A DNA stretch of 64,000 bases from Acidisoma sp. L85 (GTDB taxonomy: Bacteria; Pseudomonadota; Alphaproteobacteria; Acetobacterales; Acetobacteraceae), in assembly GCF_009765865.1 (NCBI RefSeq), contig NZ_LMUQ01000025.1, positions 1-64,000 of the forward strand. Direction: 5' to 3'. Numbering within the stretch: the stretch's first letter is position 1; every line of letters starts with the position of its first letter. The notes under the pieces were generated by a model. That model worked only from the letters and a program-made list of their open reading frames with translations. It did not search any database and was not told the DNA's origin. Made by a program: the position numbers and the translations under genes. Of the stretch, positions 54,225 to 62,835 are shown in pieces.

Positions 54225-55070
54225 ATGGATGACCTGGCGCTCCTCCGCCTGCAGATCGAGTGGGGCGCCGACGAGGCGCTCGCCGACACGCCGTTCGACC
54301 GCTTGGCGGAACGTGCGAGCGGCGCCAGGCTGGCGGTCGAGAAAACGGCGCCGCCCGAGACCGAAAGCCCCGCCACGTCACCGGCAGCAGCCTTGCGCAT
54401 GGACTCAGCACTCTCCACGCCCAGCTTGCGTTCCCAGGTGGCCTTCCTCGGCGGGGTCAACCGGCCGGCGCCCGCTCAAGCGGCGGCACTTGCAGCCTCC
54501 TGCGAGTCTCTGGAGGCGTTGCGCGCCGCCATAGCGGGCTTCGAGGGCTGCGCATTGCGCGACACCGCGACCAATCTGGTCTTCTCGGACGGCAATCCCG
54601 CGGCACCGATCATGATCATCGGCGAGGCTCCGGGCGGCGAAGAGGATCGCGCGGGTCGGCCTTTCGTTGGTCCCTCCGGCCAGTTGCTCGACCGCATGCT
54701 AGGGAGCATCGGGCTCGACCGAACCGGGGTTCTGATCACCAACATCATTCCCTGGCGGCCGCCCGGCAACCGGTCACCTTCGGATGTCGAGGTCGCGACC
54801 TGCCTGCCGTTCGTCATGCGCCACATCGCGCTGGTCGCCCCGCGCCATGTCCTTTTGCTGGGAGCAACGTCGGCCCGCGCGCTCACCGGCAATAGCCAGG
54901 GCATCCGGCGCATTCGCGGCAATTGGTATGATCTTGAAGTTCCCGGTATGGTTGAGCGAGTGCCAGCTTTAGCAACTTATCACCCAGCATATCTAATGCG
55001 TACACCTAGCGCGAAAAGAGAAGCCTGGAACGACCTGATTTCACTGCAAGAACGAGTTAAAGATTACTAG
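54225..55070 (+). CDS. Uracil-DNA glycosylase, family 4-like (alphaproteobacterial type)
   Basis: 281-aa protein with a variable N-terminal 100 residues and a C-terminal UDG fold. Motif A is [17 protein letters not shown], with [13 protein letters not shown] and the motif B-like TYHPAYLMR. It removes uracil from DNA. Only two of the four Cys expected to bind the 4Fe-4S cluster are visible (GCALRDT and VATCLPF); the other two positions are Phe and Trp. The last 100 bases of the gene are markedly A+T-rich compared with the rest. It follows the aldo/keto reductase gene closely. Confidence 0.88.
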   Translation: MDDLALLRLQIEWGADEALADTPFDRLAERASGARLAVEKTAPPETESPATSPAAALRMDSALSTPSLRSQVAFLGGVNRPAPAQAAALAASCESLEALRAAIAGFEGCALRDTATNLVFSDGNPAAPIMIIGEAPGGEEDRAGRPFVGPSGQLLDRMLGSIGLDRTGVLITNIIPWRPPGNRSPSDVEVATCLPFVMRHIALVAPRHVLLLGATSARALTGNSQGIRRIRGNWYDLEVPGMVERVPALATYHPAYLMRTPSAKREAWNDLISLQERVKDY

Positions 55071-55079
55071 CGATTACCA

Positions 55080-55107
55080 TTGTTCATTCCGTAATAGTAC
55101 GTAAATA
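55080..55107 (+). promoter_or_regulatory. Candidate promoter of the lytic transglycosylase gene
   Basis: TTGTTC (55080-55085), a 16-base spacer and TAAATA (55102-55107) lie in a conspicuous A+T-rich island about 95 bases ahead of the transglycosylase start. ATTGTT and AACAAT (6-bp inverted repeat) flank it. Consensus match is moderate. Confidence 0.3.
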
Positions 55108-55200
55108 AACAATGAGCATTGAACCAAATCACCATTAACTGGCCGGAAATGCTTCCATGAGGGTTGCGATGCTGTAGCGTCTTGTTGTACCGGTCCTCGG

Positions 55201-57036
55201 ATGCGAGGGATCGTCACTACGTTCTCCCGCCTTCTCAATGCCCGCGCTGTCATCGCGAGCGCTGCAATCCTTGCTGGAACGGCCGCGCCCGGTCTCCACG
55301 CTCGGGCGCAAGAGAGGGCCACGATGGACAACCAACCGCAGGACCAGGTGGCCTATGCGGTGCCGCGCGTGGCACCTCATGGTAGTGACGGCGTTGCGCT
55401 GCCGCAGCCGCTCAATCCCAGCGATGCCGCTCTCGTACGGCAAATTTTCGACCTTCAAGATCGCGGCAAGATCTCAGCCGCCGTGGACACCACGGCCCGG
55501 CTCTCCAACCGCATACTGCTCGGCCGCATCCTGGCCGACCGCTATCTCAGCCCACATACGCGCATCGGCGCGCCGGATCTGCGGCAATGGCTGGCGAACT
55601 ATGGCGACCAGGCGGATGCCCCGGCGATCACCGCGCTCCTTCTTCGTCGGGTGAAGGTGCGCAAGGACATCCCGGCCGTGCCGGCGCTGCCCTCGCTCGC
55701 ACTGCCGCAGGCTCGGGCAAGCGCCGATCTCGACTTGCGGCCCTCGGATAGCGGCGTCCGGCGACAGCCCGCTTTCGACGCCGGTGTCATCGGGCTGAGC
55801 CTCGGCGGCCAGATCAAACAGGCCGTCGCCAGCATCTCGGCGGCGCGGATCGATCCCCTATACGGCGCTACGCTGCGTGCCGAGGTGGCTCGCACCGCTT
55901 TCGCCAAGGACCGTAACGGCACCGCCCTCGTGATCGCGCGCCAGGCGATGCAGGAGTCGCATGGCCGTCTCGGCTTGCCCGCCTTTGTCGCCGGCCTCGC
56001 TGCCTGGCGTGGGAATGATGACGCGGCCGAAGCACTGTTTGGCCAGGCGGCTAATGCGCCCGCGGCTTCTCACGAGCTCGTCGCGGCGGCCTCCTACTGG
56101 GCGGCCCGCGCAGCGCTTCGGGCGGGCAAGGATATGGACTACCTCTCCTGGATGCGACGATCCGCCGCGAGCGGGGATGGGTTCTACGCCATGCTCGCCG
56201 ATCATATGCTGGGGCAAGACTCGCCAACCGGTGTTTTCGCGAAGCAGACTTTGGGCCTCGCCGATCTCGACGCGCTCGCCAGCAATCCGCGGGCCGAGCG
56301 CGCTTTCGCGCTGCTGCAGGTCGGGCAGACCGACGCGGCCGAGGCAGAATTCCGGATGCTCTATCCTGAAATCTCCGGCGATCCGGGATTGCAGCGCGCG
56401 CTGATGCTGGTCGCCTGGCAGGCGGGCATGGCGACCTTGGCGAGCCAACTTGCGAGCCTAGATCCGACGCGCGGCAGCGCGACGCCGGTGGTGATCCCGC
56501 CGCGCTCGCTATTCCCGCGACACGGGCTGCATGTCGATCCGGCGCTGCTCTATGCGCTGGTCAGGGTCGAATCCAACTTCGACACCAAGGCGGTTTCGGG
56601 TGCCGGGGCGCAGGGGCTGCTGCAGCTCATGCCAGCGACCGCCGCTTTCATGAACCATACGGGCAGCGGACACGTTCAGCGCCGCGCCTCAGGCTTGGCC
56701 GACCCCGCTTTCAACCTTGAGATGGGCCAGCGTTACCTGAACTATCTGGCGCAACAGACCGATGGCGATCTGCTGCGGATTCTTGTGAGCTACAATGCGG
56801 GTCCGACCCAAGCTGACGGCTGGGACAATGCCGCCATCGCGATGCAGGACCCTCTGCTGTATATCGAGATGATCCCGAACCCGGAGACTCGGCACTTCGT
56901 ATTTGGCGTCTTGCGCTATAGCTGGGCTTACGCGGCGCAGTTGCGGCTCCCCTCGGCGAGTCTGGATGCTCTGGCGGAGGGACAATTCCCCCGTATGACC
57001 GCCACCGCCATGGCGGGGTCGCCGACGATCCACTAA
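55201..57036 (+). CDS. Soluble lytic murein transglycosylase (SLT family 1)
   Basis: 611-aa periplasmic enzyme cutting the MurNAc-GlcNAc bond of peptidoglycan with 1,6-anhydro product. A signal peptide runs to about residue 36 (LHARAQ). A long helical superhelix region (about 80-430) precedes the catalytic domain with Glu457 (VRVESNFDTKAVS), GAQGLLQLMPATA and YNAGPT-type active-site residues. Layout and size match Slt70-like enzymes. Probably transcribed from the A+T-rich gap upstream, with moaB ten bases after it. Confidence 0.93.
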   Translation: MRGIVTTFSRLLNARAVIASAAILAGTAAPGLHARAQERATMDNQPQDQVAYAVPRVAPHGSDGVALPQPLNPSDAALVRQIFDLQDRGKISAAVDTTARLSNRILLGRILADRYLSPHTRIGAPDLRQWLANYGDQADAPAITALLLRRVKVRKDIPAVPALPSLALPQARASADLDLRPSDSGVRRQPAFDAGVIGLSLGGQIKQAVASISAARIDPLYGATLRAEVARTAFAKDRNGTALVIARQAMQESHGRLGLPAFVAGLAAWRGNDDAAEALFGQAANAPAASHELVAAASYWAARAALRAGKDMDYLSWMRRSAASGDGFYAMLADHMLGQDSPTGVFAKQTLGLADLDALASNPRAERAFALLQVGQTDAAEAEFRMLYPEISGDPGLQRALMLVAWQAGMATLASQLASLDPTRGSATPVVIPPRSLFPRHGLHVDPALLYALVRVESNFDTKAVSGAGAQGLLQLMPATAAFMNHTGSGHVQRRASGLADPAFNLEMGQRYLNYLAQQTDGDLLRILVSYNAGPTQADGWDNAAIAMQDPLLYIEMIPNPETRHFVFGVLRYSWAYAAQLRLPSASLDALAEGQFPRMTATAMAGSPTIH

Positions 57037-57045
57037 TATCGGTGG

Positions 57046-57588
57046 ATGGCTGCGGACCCTGTCTTCCTCCCCGTCAACATCGCCGTCCTGACCGTTTCCG
57101 ATACGCGAAGCCTTGCCGATGATCGCTCGGGCGATACGCTTGTCGCGCGCATCGCGGCGGCGGGGCATCGCGTCGCCGACCGGCGGATCGAGCGGGATGA
57201 TGCCCTGGCCATCACCGCCGCGCTGCGCGGCTGGATCGCCGATCCCTCGATCGATGTGGTGATCACCACCGGCGGCACCGGCGTCACCGGGCGAGACGTG
57301 ACGCCCGAGGCCTTCGCGCAGGTGCTCGAAAAGGAAATCACCGGCTTCGGCGAACTCTTCCGGATGCTGAGCTATGCCAAGATCGGCTCGTCAACGATCC
57401 AATCCCGTGCGCTCGGTGGTGTGGCCGGGGGCACCTATCTCTTCGCTCTGCCCGGCAGCACGGGCGCCGTCAAAGACGGCTGGGACGACATTCTGGTCAC
57501 ACAGCTCGACAGCCGCCACCGCCCCTGCAACCTCGTCGAGCTTATGCCGCGCCTGAAGGAGCACCTGCCCTCCTCCAGCCAGACATAA
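57046..57588 (+). CDS. moaB: Molybdenum cofactor biosynthesis protein MoaB
   Basis: 180-aa MoaB/Mog-type protein that binds molybdopterin. It has AVLTVSDTRSLADDRSGD at the N-terminus, the signature TTGGTGVTGRDVTPEA and ALPGSTGAVKDGW. It catalyses or aids adenylylation of molybdopterin before metal insertion. No other moa/moe genes adjoin it; the position between slt and recO is a chromosomal neighbourhood, not a cofactor operon. Confidence 0.94.
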   Translation: MAADPVFLPVNIAVLTVSDTRSLADDRSGDTLVARIAAAGHRVADRRIERDDALAITAALRGWIADPSIDVVITTGGTGVTGRDVTPEAFAQVLEKEITGFGELFRMLSYAKIGSSTIQSRALGGVAGGTYLFALPGSTGAVKDGWDDILVTQLDSRHRPCNLVELMPRLKEHLPSSSQT

Positions 57589-57612
57589 ACATATCTTTAT
57601 GTGTGGTAGCTG

Positions 57613-58380
57613 ATGGAATGGGAGGCGCCGGGGCTCGTGCTTGACGGTCGCGCCTATGGCGAGGGCGACCTGATCGTCTCCGTTTTCACCGAGGAACATG
57701 GCGTCCATCGCGGTCTTGCGCGGGGTGGGGCGTCTCGGGGACGCGCCGCAAGCTGGCAGGCGGGCAACCTGCTTCACTTGCGGTGGGTCGGACGTCTGCC
57801 GGACCAGCTCGGCAGTATCACCGGCGAAGTCATTCAGGCGACCGCCGCTTCCGCTATGGCGGAGGCCGGGCCGCTCGCGCTTCTGCGCGCCGCCTGTGCG
57901 GTGGCGGCTGGCGCGTTGCCTGAGCGAGAGGGGCATCCGCGCGTGTTCCTCGGACTGCTGCGTCTGCTGGCCGGCGCCGGAGCCGGCGTTGCGACCGCCG
58001 GCGATCTGGCGCGTTGGGAGATGACCCTGCTCGCCGATCTCGGCTATGGACTCGACATCACCCAATGCGCCGTAACGGGCGCCACGGACGACCTGCATTA
58101 CGTCTCGCCCCGCACCGGCCGGGCGGTGGCCGAGGCCGCCGTCGGGATTTGGCGCGAGCGGCTGCTGCGACTGCCCCCCTTCCTGCGTGACCCCGAGGCG
58201 AGCGGCGACGACACGGAATGGCGGGATGCGCTGCGGCTGACCGGCCATTTCCTGGAGCGAGACGCGTTCGGCCACCAGCATCGGCCGCTTCCCGAACCGC
58301 GGCGGCATCTCTATGAGACGCTCGACGCGGCGATCCGTTCGCGATCCGTTCCCGTTGCTCCTGGGGGTGCCGATGCCTGA
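57613..58380 (+). CDS. recO: DNA repair protein RecO
   Basis: 255-aa mediator of RecFOR recombination. The N-terminal OB-fold shows [22 protein letters not shown]-type sequence and [10 protein letters not shown], followed by the helical C-terminal domain with [14 protein letters not shown]-like sequence (here [15 protein letters not shown]) and VSPRTGRAV. The zinc-binding cysteines of some RecO proteins are absent. Its last eight bases overlap the parC start, so the two are translationally coupled. Confidence 0.93.
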   Translation: MEWEAPGLVLDGRAYGEGDLIVSVFTEEHGVHRGLARGGASRGRAASWQAGNLLHLRWVGRLPDQLGSITGEVIQATAASAMAEAGPLALLRAACAVAAGALPEREGHPRVFLGLLRLLAGAGAGVATAGDLARWEMTLLADLGYGLDITQCAVTGATDDLHYVSPRTGRAVAEAAVGIWRERLLRLPPFLRDPEASGDDTEWRDALRLTGHFLERDAFGHQHRPLPEPRRHLYETLDAAIRSRSVPVAPGGADA

Positions 58381-60589
58381 TGACCTCGCCGGCCATATCG
58401 AGGACGCGCCGCTCGCCGATGCTCTGGGCGAGCGCTACCTCGCCTACGCGCTCTCCACCATCATGTCGCGCAGCCTGCCGGACGTGCGGGACGGGTTGAA
58501 GCCGGTCCATCGCCGGCTGGTCTACGCGATGCACCAGCTACGGCTGGACCCGGCGGCGGCGTTCAAGAAATGCGCCCGCGTGGTGGGTGACGTGATGGGT
58601 AAGTTCCATCCCCACGGCGACGCCTCGATCTACGAGGCCATGGTGCGGCTCGCGCAGGATTTCGCGGTGCGCTATCCGCTGGTCGAAGGCCAGGGGAATT
58701 TCGGCAATATCGACGGCGATAACGCGGCGGCGATGCGTTACACTGAGGCTCGGCTAACCACCATCGCCCAGGCCCTGCTGGAGGGGATCGACGAGGACGC
58801 CGTCGATTTCCGCGCCACCTATGACGGCGAGGAGCAGGAGCCGTTGGTGCTGCCCGGCGCCTTCCCGAACCTGCTCGCCAACGGGGCCGCCGGTATCGCC
58901 GTAGGCATGGCGACCTCCATCCCGCCGCATAACGCCGGAGAAATCTGCGCCGCCGCGACCTTGCTCATTCGCAAGCCTCAGGCGACTACCGCCGAGTTGC
59001 TGCAGTTCATGCCGGGTCCCGACTTCCCCACCGGCGGCGAGTTGGTCGAGGACGGCGCGGCAATTCTGCAGGCTTACGAGACTGGACGCGGCAGCTTCCG
59101 GCTGCGCGCGCGCTGGAGCGTGGAGCATGGCAAGCACGGCACCTGGACCATTGTCGTCACCGAAATCCCCTATCAGGTGCAGAAGTCGCGGCTGATCGAG
59201 CAGATCGCGGCATTGATGGAGGAACGGAAACTTCCGTTGCTCGCCGATGTTCGGGACGAGAGCGCCGAACTGGTGCGCATGGTTCTCGAACCGAAAAGCC
59301 GCACGGTCGAGCCATCGATGCTGATGGAGAGCCTGTTCCGCGCGACGCAACTCGAGACGCGTGTGCCGCTGAATATGAATGTGCTCGATGCGACACGCAC
59401 CCCGCGCGTGATGCCGTTGCGCGACGTGTTGCGGGCCTGGCTCGATCACCGGCACGAGGTGCTGGTGCGGCGGTCGCGCCACCGGCTGACCGCGATCGAG
59501 CGCCGGCTTGAGATTCTCGACGGCTATCTCGCGGTCTTTCTCAATCTCGACGAGGTGATTCGTATCATCCGCGAGGAGGATGAGCCAAAACCCGCGCTGA
59601 TGCGGCGTTTCGAGATTTCGGATTTGCAGGCCGAGGCAATTCTCAACATGCGGCTGCGTTCGTTGCGCCGCTTGGAGGAGATCGAGCTTCGCAAGGAACA
59701 CAAGTCTCTCACGAAGGAAGGCAAGGATCTCCGCACGCTGCTCGATAAGGAAGGCATGCGCTGGGACCGCATCGCACAGGAAGTGGAGAAGACGCGCGCC
59801 GCCTTTGGCCAGGGTCCGCTGGGCGACCGGCGCACGACCATGGGCGCGGCGCCGCCCGTGGTGGAAATCGACGAGGCGTCTCTGGTGGAGCGCGAGCCGA
59901 TCACGGTGATCCTGTCGCAGAAGGGCTGGGTGCGCGCGGTGCGCGGGCATCTCGCGAATGATGCTGAGCTACGCTTCAAGGAAGGCGATGCGCTACGCTC
60001 CATCGTGGCCTGCGAGACGACCGACCGGCTGTGCCTGCTCGCGACGAACGGCCGCGCCTATACGCTGAAGGCGGCGGATATTCCGCGCGGTCGCGGCGAT
60101 GGCCAGCCGGTGCGGCTGCTCGCGGAGTTCGGCAACGAGGATGAAGTGGTGGCGTTCTTCACCTGGACCGCGGAGGCCCGATTCCTGCTCGCCTCCTCGC
60201 CTGGGCGGGGTTTTCTCGTGAAGGCCGAGGATCTGTTGTCCGAGCGTAAGGCCGGCAAGCAGGTTCTCAACGTGAAGCCCGGCGAGGAGTTGGCCTTATG
60301 CGTGGAGGCCGTTGGCGACCACATCGCTGTGGTGGGCGAGAACCGGAAGATGTTGGTGTTCCCTCTGGCCGAGGTGCCGGAGATGGCGCGCGGTACCGGG
60401 GTGCAGCTGCAACGCTATAAGGAAGGCGGCATCGCCGATGCGCGGATTTTCCGTCTGGCGGACGGGTTGAGCTGGAAGAGCGGGGAGCGGGTGCGGACCG
60501 AGACGAACCTGCGCGACTGGCTGGGAAGTCGTGCCCAGGCGGGTCGCCAGCCGCCGGTGGGCTTTCCCCGGTCGGGGCGGTTCACCTAG
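58373..60589 (+). CDS. parC: DNA topoisomerase IV subunit A
   Basis: 738-aa breakage-reunion subunit that decatenates chromosomes. Catalytic Tyr123 lies in [10 protein letters not shown], with the conserved [19 protein letters not shown] and [18 protein letters not shown]. The position equal to E. coli ParC Ser80 is Ala84, a natural variant of many alphaproteobacteria. The C-terminal beta-pinwheel is short, as in ParC compared with GyrA. The ATG at 58373 is inside the recO end; the frame upstream is recO in another phase. Confidence 0.95.
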   Translation: MPDDLAGHIEDAPLADALGERYLAYALSTIMSRSLPDVRDGLKPVHRRLVYAMHQLRLDPAAAFKKCARVVGDVMGKFHPHGDASIYEAMVRLAQDFAVRYPLVEGQGNFGNIDGDNAAAMRYTEARLTTIAQALLEGIDEDAVDFRATYDGEEQEPLVLPGAFPNLLANGAAGIAVGMATSIPPHNAGEICAAATLLIRKPQATTAELLQFMPGPDFPTGGELVEDGAAILQAYETGRGSFRLRARWSVEHGKHGTWTIVVTEIPYQVQKSRLIEQIAALMEERKLPLLADVRDESAELVRMVLEPKSRTVEPSMLMESLFRATQLETRVPLNMNVLDATRTPRVMPLRDVLRAWLDHRHEVLVRRSRHRLTAIERRLEILDGYLAVFLNLDEVIRIIREEDEPKPALMRRFEISDLQAEAILNMRLRSLRRLEEIELRKEHKSLTKEGKDLRTLLDKEGMRWDRIAQEVEKTRAAFGQGPLGDRRTTMGAAPPVVEIDEASLVEREPITVILSQKGWVRAVRGHLANDAELRFKEGDALRSIVACETTDRLCLLATNGRAYTLKAADIPRGRGDGQPVRLLAEFGNEDEVVAFFTWTAEARFLLASSPGRGFLVKAEDLLSERKAGKQVLNVKPGEELALCVEAVGDHIAVVGENRKMLVFPLAEVPEMARGTGVQLQRYKEGGIADARIFRLADGLSWKSGERVRTETNLRDWLGSRAQAGRQPPVGFPRSGRFT

Positions 60590-60654
60590 GACTTGCGGAG
60601 GCGGCCCGGATGGCCGTCAACACGATCAGGTCGCCGCCCTGCGACACGTGATGC

Positions 60655-60687
60655 TTGACATTGCGCCATTCACTCCGATTCTGGAGT
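60655..60687 (+). promoter_or_regulatory. Candidate promoter/operator of the toxin-antitoxin operon
   Basis: A perfect TTGACA (60655-60660) is followed after 16 bases by a weak -10 (GATTCT, 60677-60682), which is exactly the centre of an inverted repeat ACTCC-GATTCT-GGAGT (60672-60687). A palindrome over the -10 is where an autoregulating antitoxin would bind. The antitoxin start lies 22 bases further on. Confidence 0.4.
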
Positions 60688-60709
60688 TATCGCAAATTAG
60701 GCGCCTCCG

Positions 60710-61147
60710 TTGTCGATCCACCTCTCCTACCCCGTCACACGCTACGAGCTTGCCCCGCTCATCGACCTCTCTGACCGAACCGAACGGGAGCGGCTGAGTG
60801 GGGCGGGGCTGACGGCGTTCTTTGCCATCATGCAGAGGTGGAAAATCCGGGACGAGGATGCGCGCCGCCTCCTCGGCACGATGTCCAACGGCAGTTTCTA
60901 TGAACTCAAGAAGGATCATGGCCGGCTGCTGGACGAGGACCGGTTGCGGCGGGTTTCCTATCTCGTCGGCGTCTTCAAAGCGTTGAACATCCTCTATGGC
61001 GAGGCGCTGGCCGATCGCTGGATGACGATGCCCAATAGCAATCGAATCTTTGCCGACATGACGCCCCTCGCCTATCTCATCCGCGGCGGATTGCCTGCCT
61101 TCCAGACGCTGCGGCGGCTGCTCGATGCGCGCCGGGGCGGAATGTGA
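60710..61147 (+). CDS. Antitoxin of the Xre/MbcA/ParS family
   Basis: 145-aa helical protein. The N-terminal Xre-like part includes LTAFFAIMQRWKIRDEDAR and a helix-turn-helix-like stretch (RRLLGTMSNGSFYELKKD); the C-terminal toxin-binding domain has RVSYLVGVFKALNILYGEALADRWM and FADMTPLAYLIRGGLPAFQT, the classical DUF2384 pattern. It should neutralise the RES toxin encoded next and repress the operon. The start is a TTG at 60710. Its TGA overlaps the toxin's GTG start. Confidence 0.9.
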   Translation: MSIHLSYPVTRYELAPLIDLSDRTERERLSGAGLTAFFAIMQRWKIRDEDARRLLGTMSNGSFYELKKDHGRLLDEDRLRRVSYLVGVFKALNILYGEALADRWMTMPNSNRIFADMTPLAYLIRGGLPAFQTLRRLLDARRGGM

Positions 61148-61830
61148 CACCGCGGCTCACGGCACTTCGCCAGAACGATACCCACCGGCTCATCTCTTCC
61201 AAATACAGCGACAACGGCGCGAGCGTGCTGGCGCGCCTTACGGCGGACGAGAAGACGCTGGCGGCAATCTTCGATCTCGACCACGCCACCAACGAGCGGC
61301 TGCTGGCGGAGAATGAACGGCAGCCGGGGATCGCGCGGGAGGAATTGCTCGGCCCCTCGCCTTGTTTTCGCATCGTCAATGCCGCCTTCACGCATGCGCA
61401 TCCGCTTGGCAGCCGCTTCAACGGACCGGATCGCGGTGCGTGGTATGCCGCTTTCGAGCTGGGCGCCGCGCAGGCCGAGGTCGCCTGGCACAAGTCGGTG
61501 GAATTGGGGGAAATCGGCTACTTCACCGATTCCATGACCTATGACAGCTACCTCGCCGACTTCTCCGCCGCCTTCCACGATATCCGAAACGATGCGGGTT
61601 TCGCCGGCTGCCTCGATCCCAACGACTACCGGAAATCGCAGCTTCTGGCCGAAACTTTGGTCGAGACGGGGTCCGCCGGTATCGTCTATCCGAGCGTGCG
61701 ATACCCGGCCGGGACGTGTCTGGCCTGTTTCCGGCCTGGGTTGGTGACGCATGTGCGGAAACATGCGCGCTATCGGTTCAGCTGGAGTGGCTCGCCGGTA
61801 CCCGATATCGCGCTGGAAACCACCTACTGA
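61144..61830 (+). CDS. RES-domain toxin (NAD-consuming / ADP-ribosyltransferase-like)
   Basis: 228-aa RES-family toxin. The family residues are visible as Arg91 (GSRFNGPDRGAWYAA), Glu112 (AQAEVAWH) and Ser184 (GIVYPSVRY). Characterised relatives either hydrolyse NAD+ or ADP-ribosylate phosphoribosyl pyrophosphate synthetase; which applies is unknown. The GTG start at 61144 overlaps the antitoxin stop (ATGTGA), so synthesis is coupled. The length is longer than minimal RES domains because of about 70 N-terminal residues. Confidence 0.9.
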   Translation: MTPRLTALRQNDTHRLISSKYSDNGASVLARLTADEKTLAAIFDLDHATNERLLAENERQPGIAREELLGPSPCFRIVNAAFTHAHPLGSRFNGPDRGAWYAAFELGAAQAEVAWHKSVELGEIGYFTDSMTYDSYLADFSAAFHDIRNDAGFAGCLDPNDYRKSQLLAETLVETGSAGIVYPSVRYPAGTCLACFRPGLVTHVRKHARYRFSWSGSPVPDIALETTY

Positions 61831-61845
61831 CCACGCAATGAATTC

Positions 61846-62835
61846 TCACCGGTTCGCGTAGCGGCGGCCAAGGCTGCTTAGCCCGACGGCGAGGATCAGG
61901 ATCGCGCCCTGGAAAACGTATTGATAGAAGGTGGGCGCTCCGAAAATCGCCAAGCCGTTGAAGCCGATGGCGATGATCAGCCCCCCGAATAGTGTGCCGA
62001 TGATGTGGAACTCGCCGTCCCGCAAGGTAGCCGACCCCAGGAAGACCGCGGCGAAAGCGGTAAGCAGATAGCTATCGGCGGCGCTGGTGGTGCCGCTGCC
62101 CAAAGCCGAGGCCAGAAGGATGCCGGTGATCGCGGCGCAGACACCCGCCACCATGAAGCCCATGATCTTGATGCGATCGACACGGATGCCGCTGAACCGC
62201 GCGGCGAGCGGATTGCCGCCCACCGCCTGGATGCTTTGACCAATGGAAGTGCGCTCGACCAAAACCCAAAGCAGAGCTGTCACGACAATCATGATGAGCA
62301 CGTTGTGCGGAATGCCCCACAATCTCCCCAAGGCGATATTGACAAAGCTATCGGGCACGCCCGCGGCAATTGGGGCGCCGCTGGAATAGGCGAAGTTCAG
62401 GCCTACGACGATCGTGCCGGTGCCGAGTGTGGCAATCACCGAATTGACGCCGACTTTAGTGACGATGAGGCCGTTGATCAGACCGATCAGCGCGCCGACC
62501 AGCAGCACGATCGGAATTGCAACGGCCGGCGGCAGACCGTCATTGACCATGAGGCCGGTGACGAGAACGCCCTCGAAACTGGCGGCGAAACCGATGCTGA
62601 GGTCTAGCTCGCCGACGATGACGGCAACGGTCAGGCCGCCCGCAATGATCAAGGCGAGCGCTGCCTGGTTGAGAACGTTGATGCCGTTCGACAGCGTCGG
62701 AAAGGCGGCGGGTGCCATGGCGGAGAATGCGCCGATCATGATCACCAGCCCGACGATCGTGCCGTATTTGGCCAGCAGCGACGGCAGCGCGCTGGTTTTC
62801 TCCTGCTCGGGCGCGGCGCCTGACGCGGTCGTCAT
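61846..62835 (-). CDS. ABC transporter permease, ribose/RbsC type
   Basis: 329-aa inner-membrane protein with eight to ten helices. It has the RbsC-type motifs GGLTVAVIVGELDLSIGF, INGLIVTKVGVNSVIATLGT and GTSIGQSIQAVGGNPLAARFSGI-like sequence (here RTSIGQSIQAVGGNPLAA). It imports a pentose, hexose or sugar alcohol together with the ATPase encoded just upstream, whose stop overlaps this start (ATGA). The binding-protein gene is not in the window. Confidence 0.93.
   Translation of the reverse strand: MTTASGAAPEQEKTSALPSLLAKYGTIVGLVIMIGAFSAMAPAAFPTLSNGINVLNQAALALIIAGGLTVAVIVGELDLSIGFAASFEGVLVTGLMVNDGLPPAVAIPIVLLVGALIGLINGLIVTKVGVNSVIATLGTGTIVVGLNFAYSSGAPIAAGVPDSFVNIALGRLWGIPHNVLIMIVVTALLWVLVERTSIGQSIQAVGGNPLAARFSGIRVDRIKIMGFMVAGVCAAITGILLASALGSGTTSAADSYLLTAFAAVFLGSATLRDGEFHIIGTLFGGLIIAIGFNGLAIFGAPTFYQYVFQGAILILAVGLSSLGRRYANR

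Noticed and set aside
57589-57612. ACATA/TATGT mini-hairpin between moaB and recO as a terminator
   Set aside because: Only five A/T-rich pairs and within a tight gene pair; too weak.
58613-58640. Ala at the ParC position matching E. coli Ser80 as a quinolone-resistance mutation
   Set aside because: Ala here is common in alphaproteobacterial ParC, so it is natural variation rather than selected resistance.
58754-59950. 398-codon open frame antisense to parC
   Set aside because: Low-complexity His/Arg/Gln-rich translation and complete overlap with an unmistakable topoisomerase gene.
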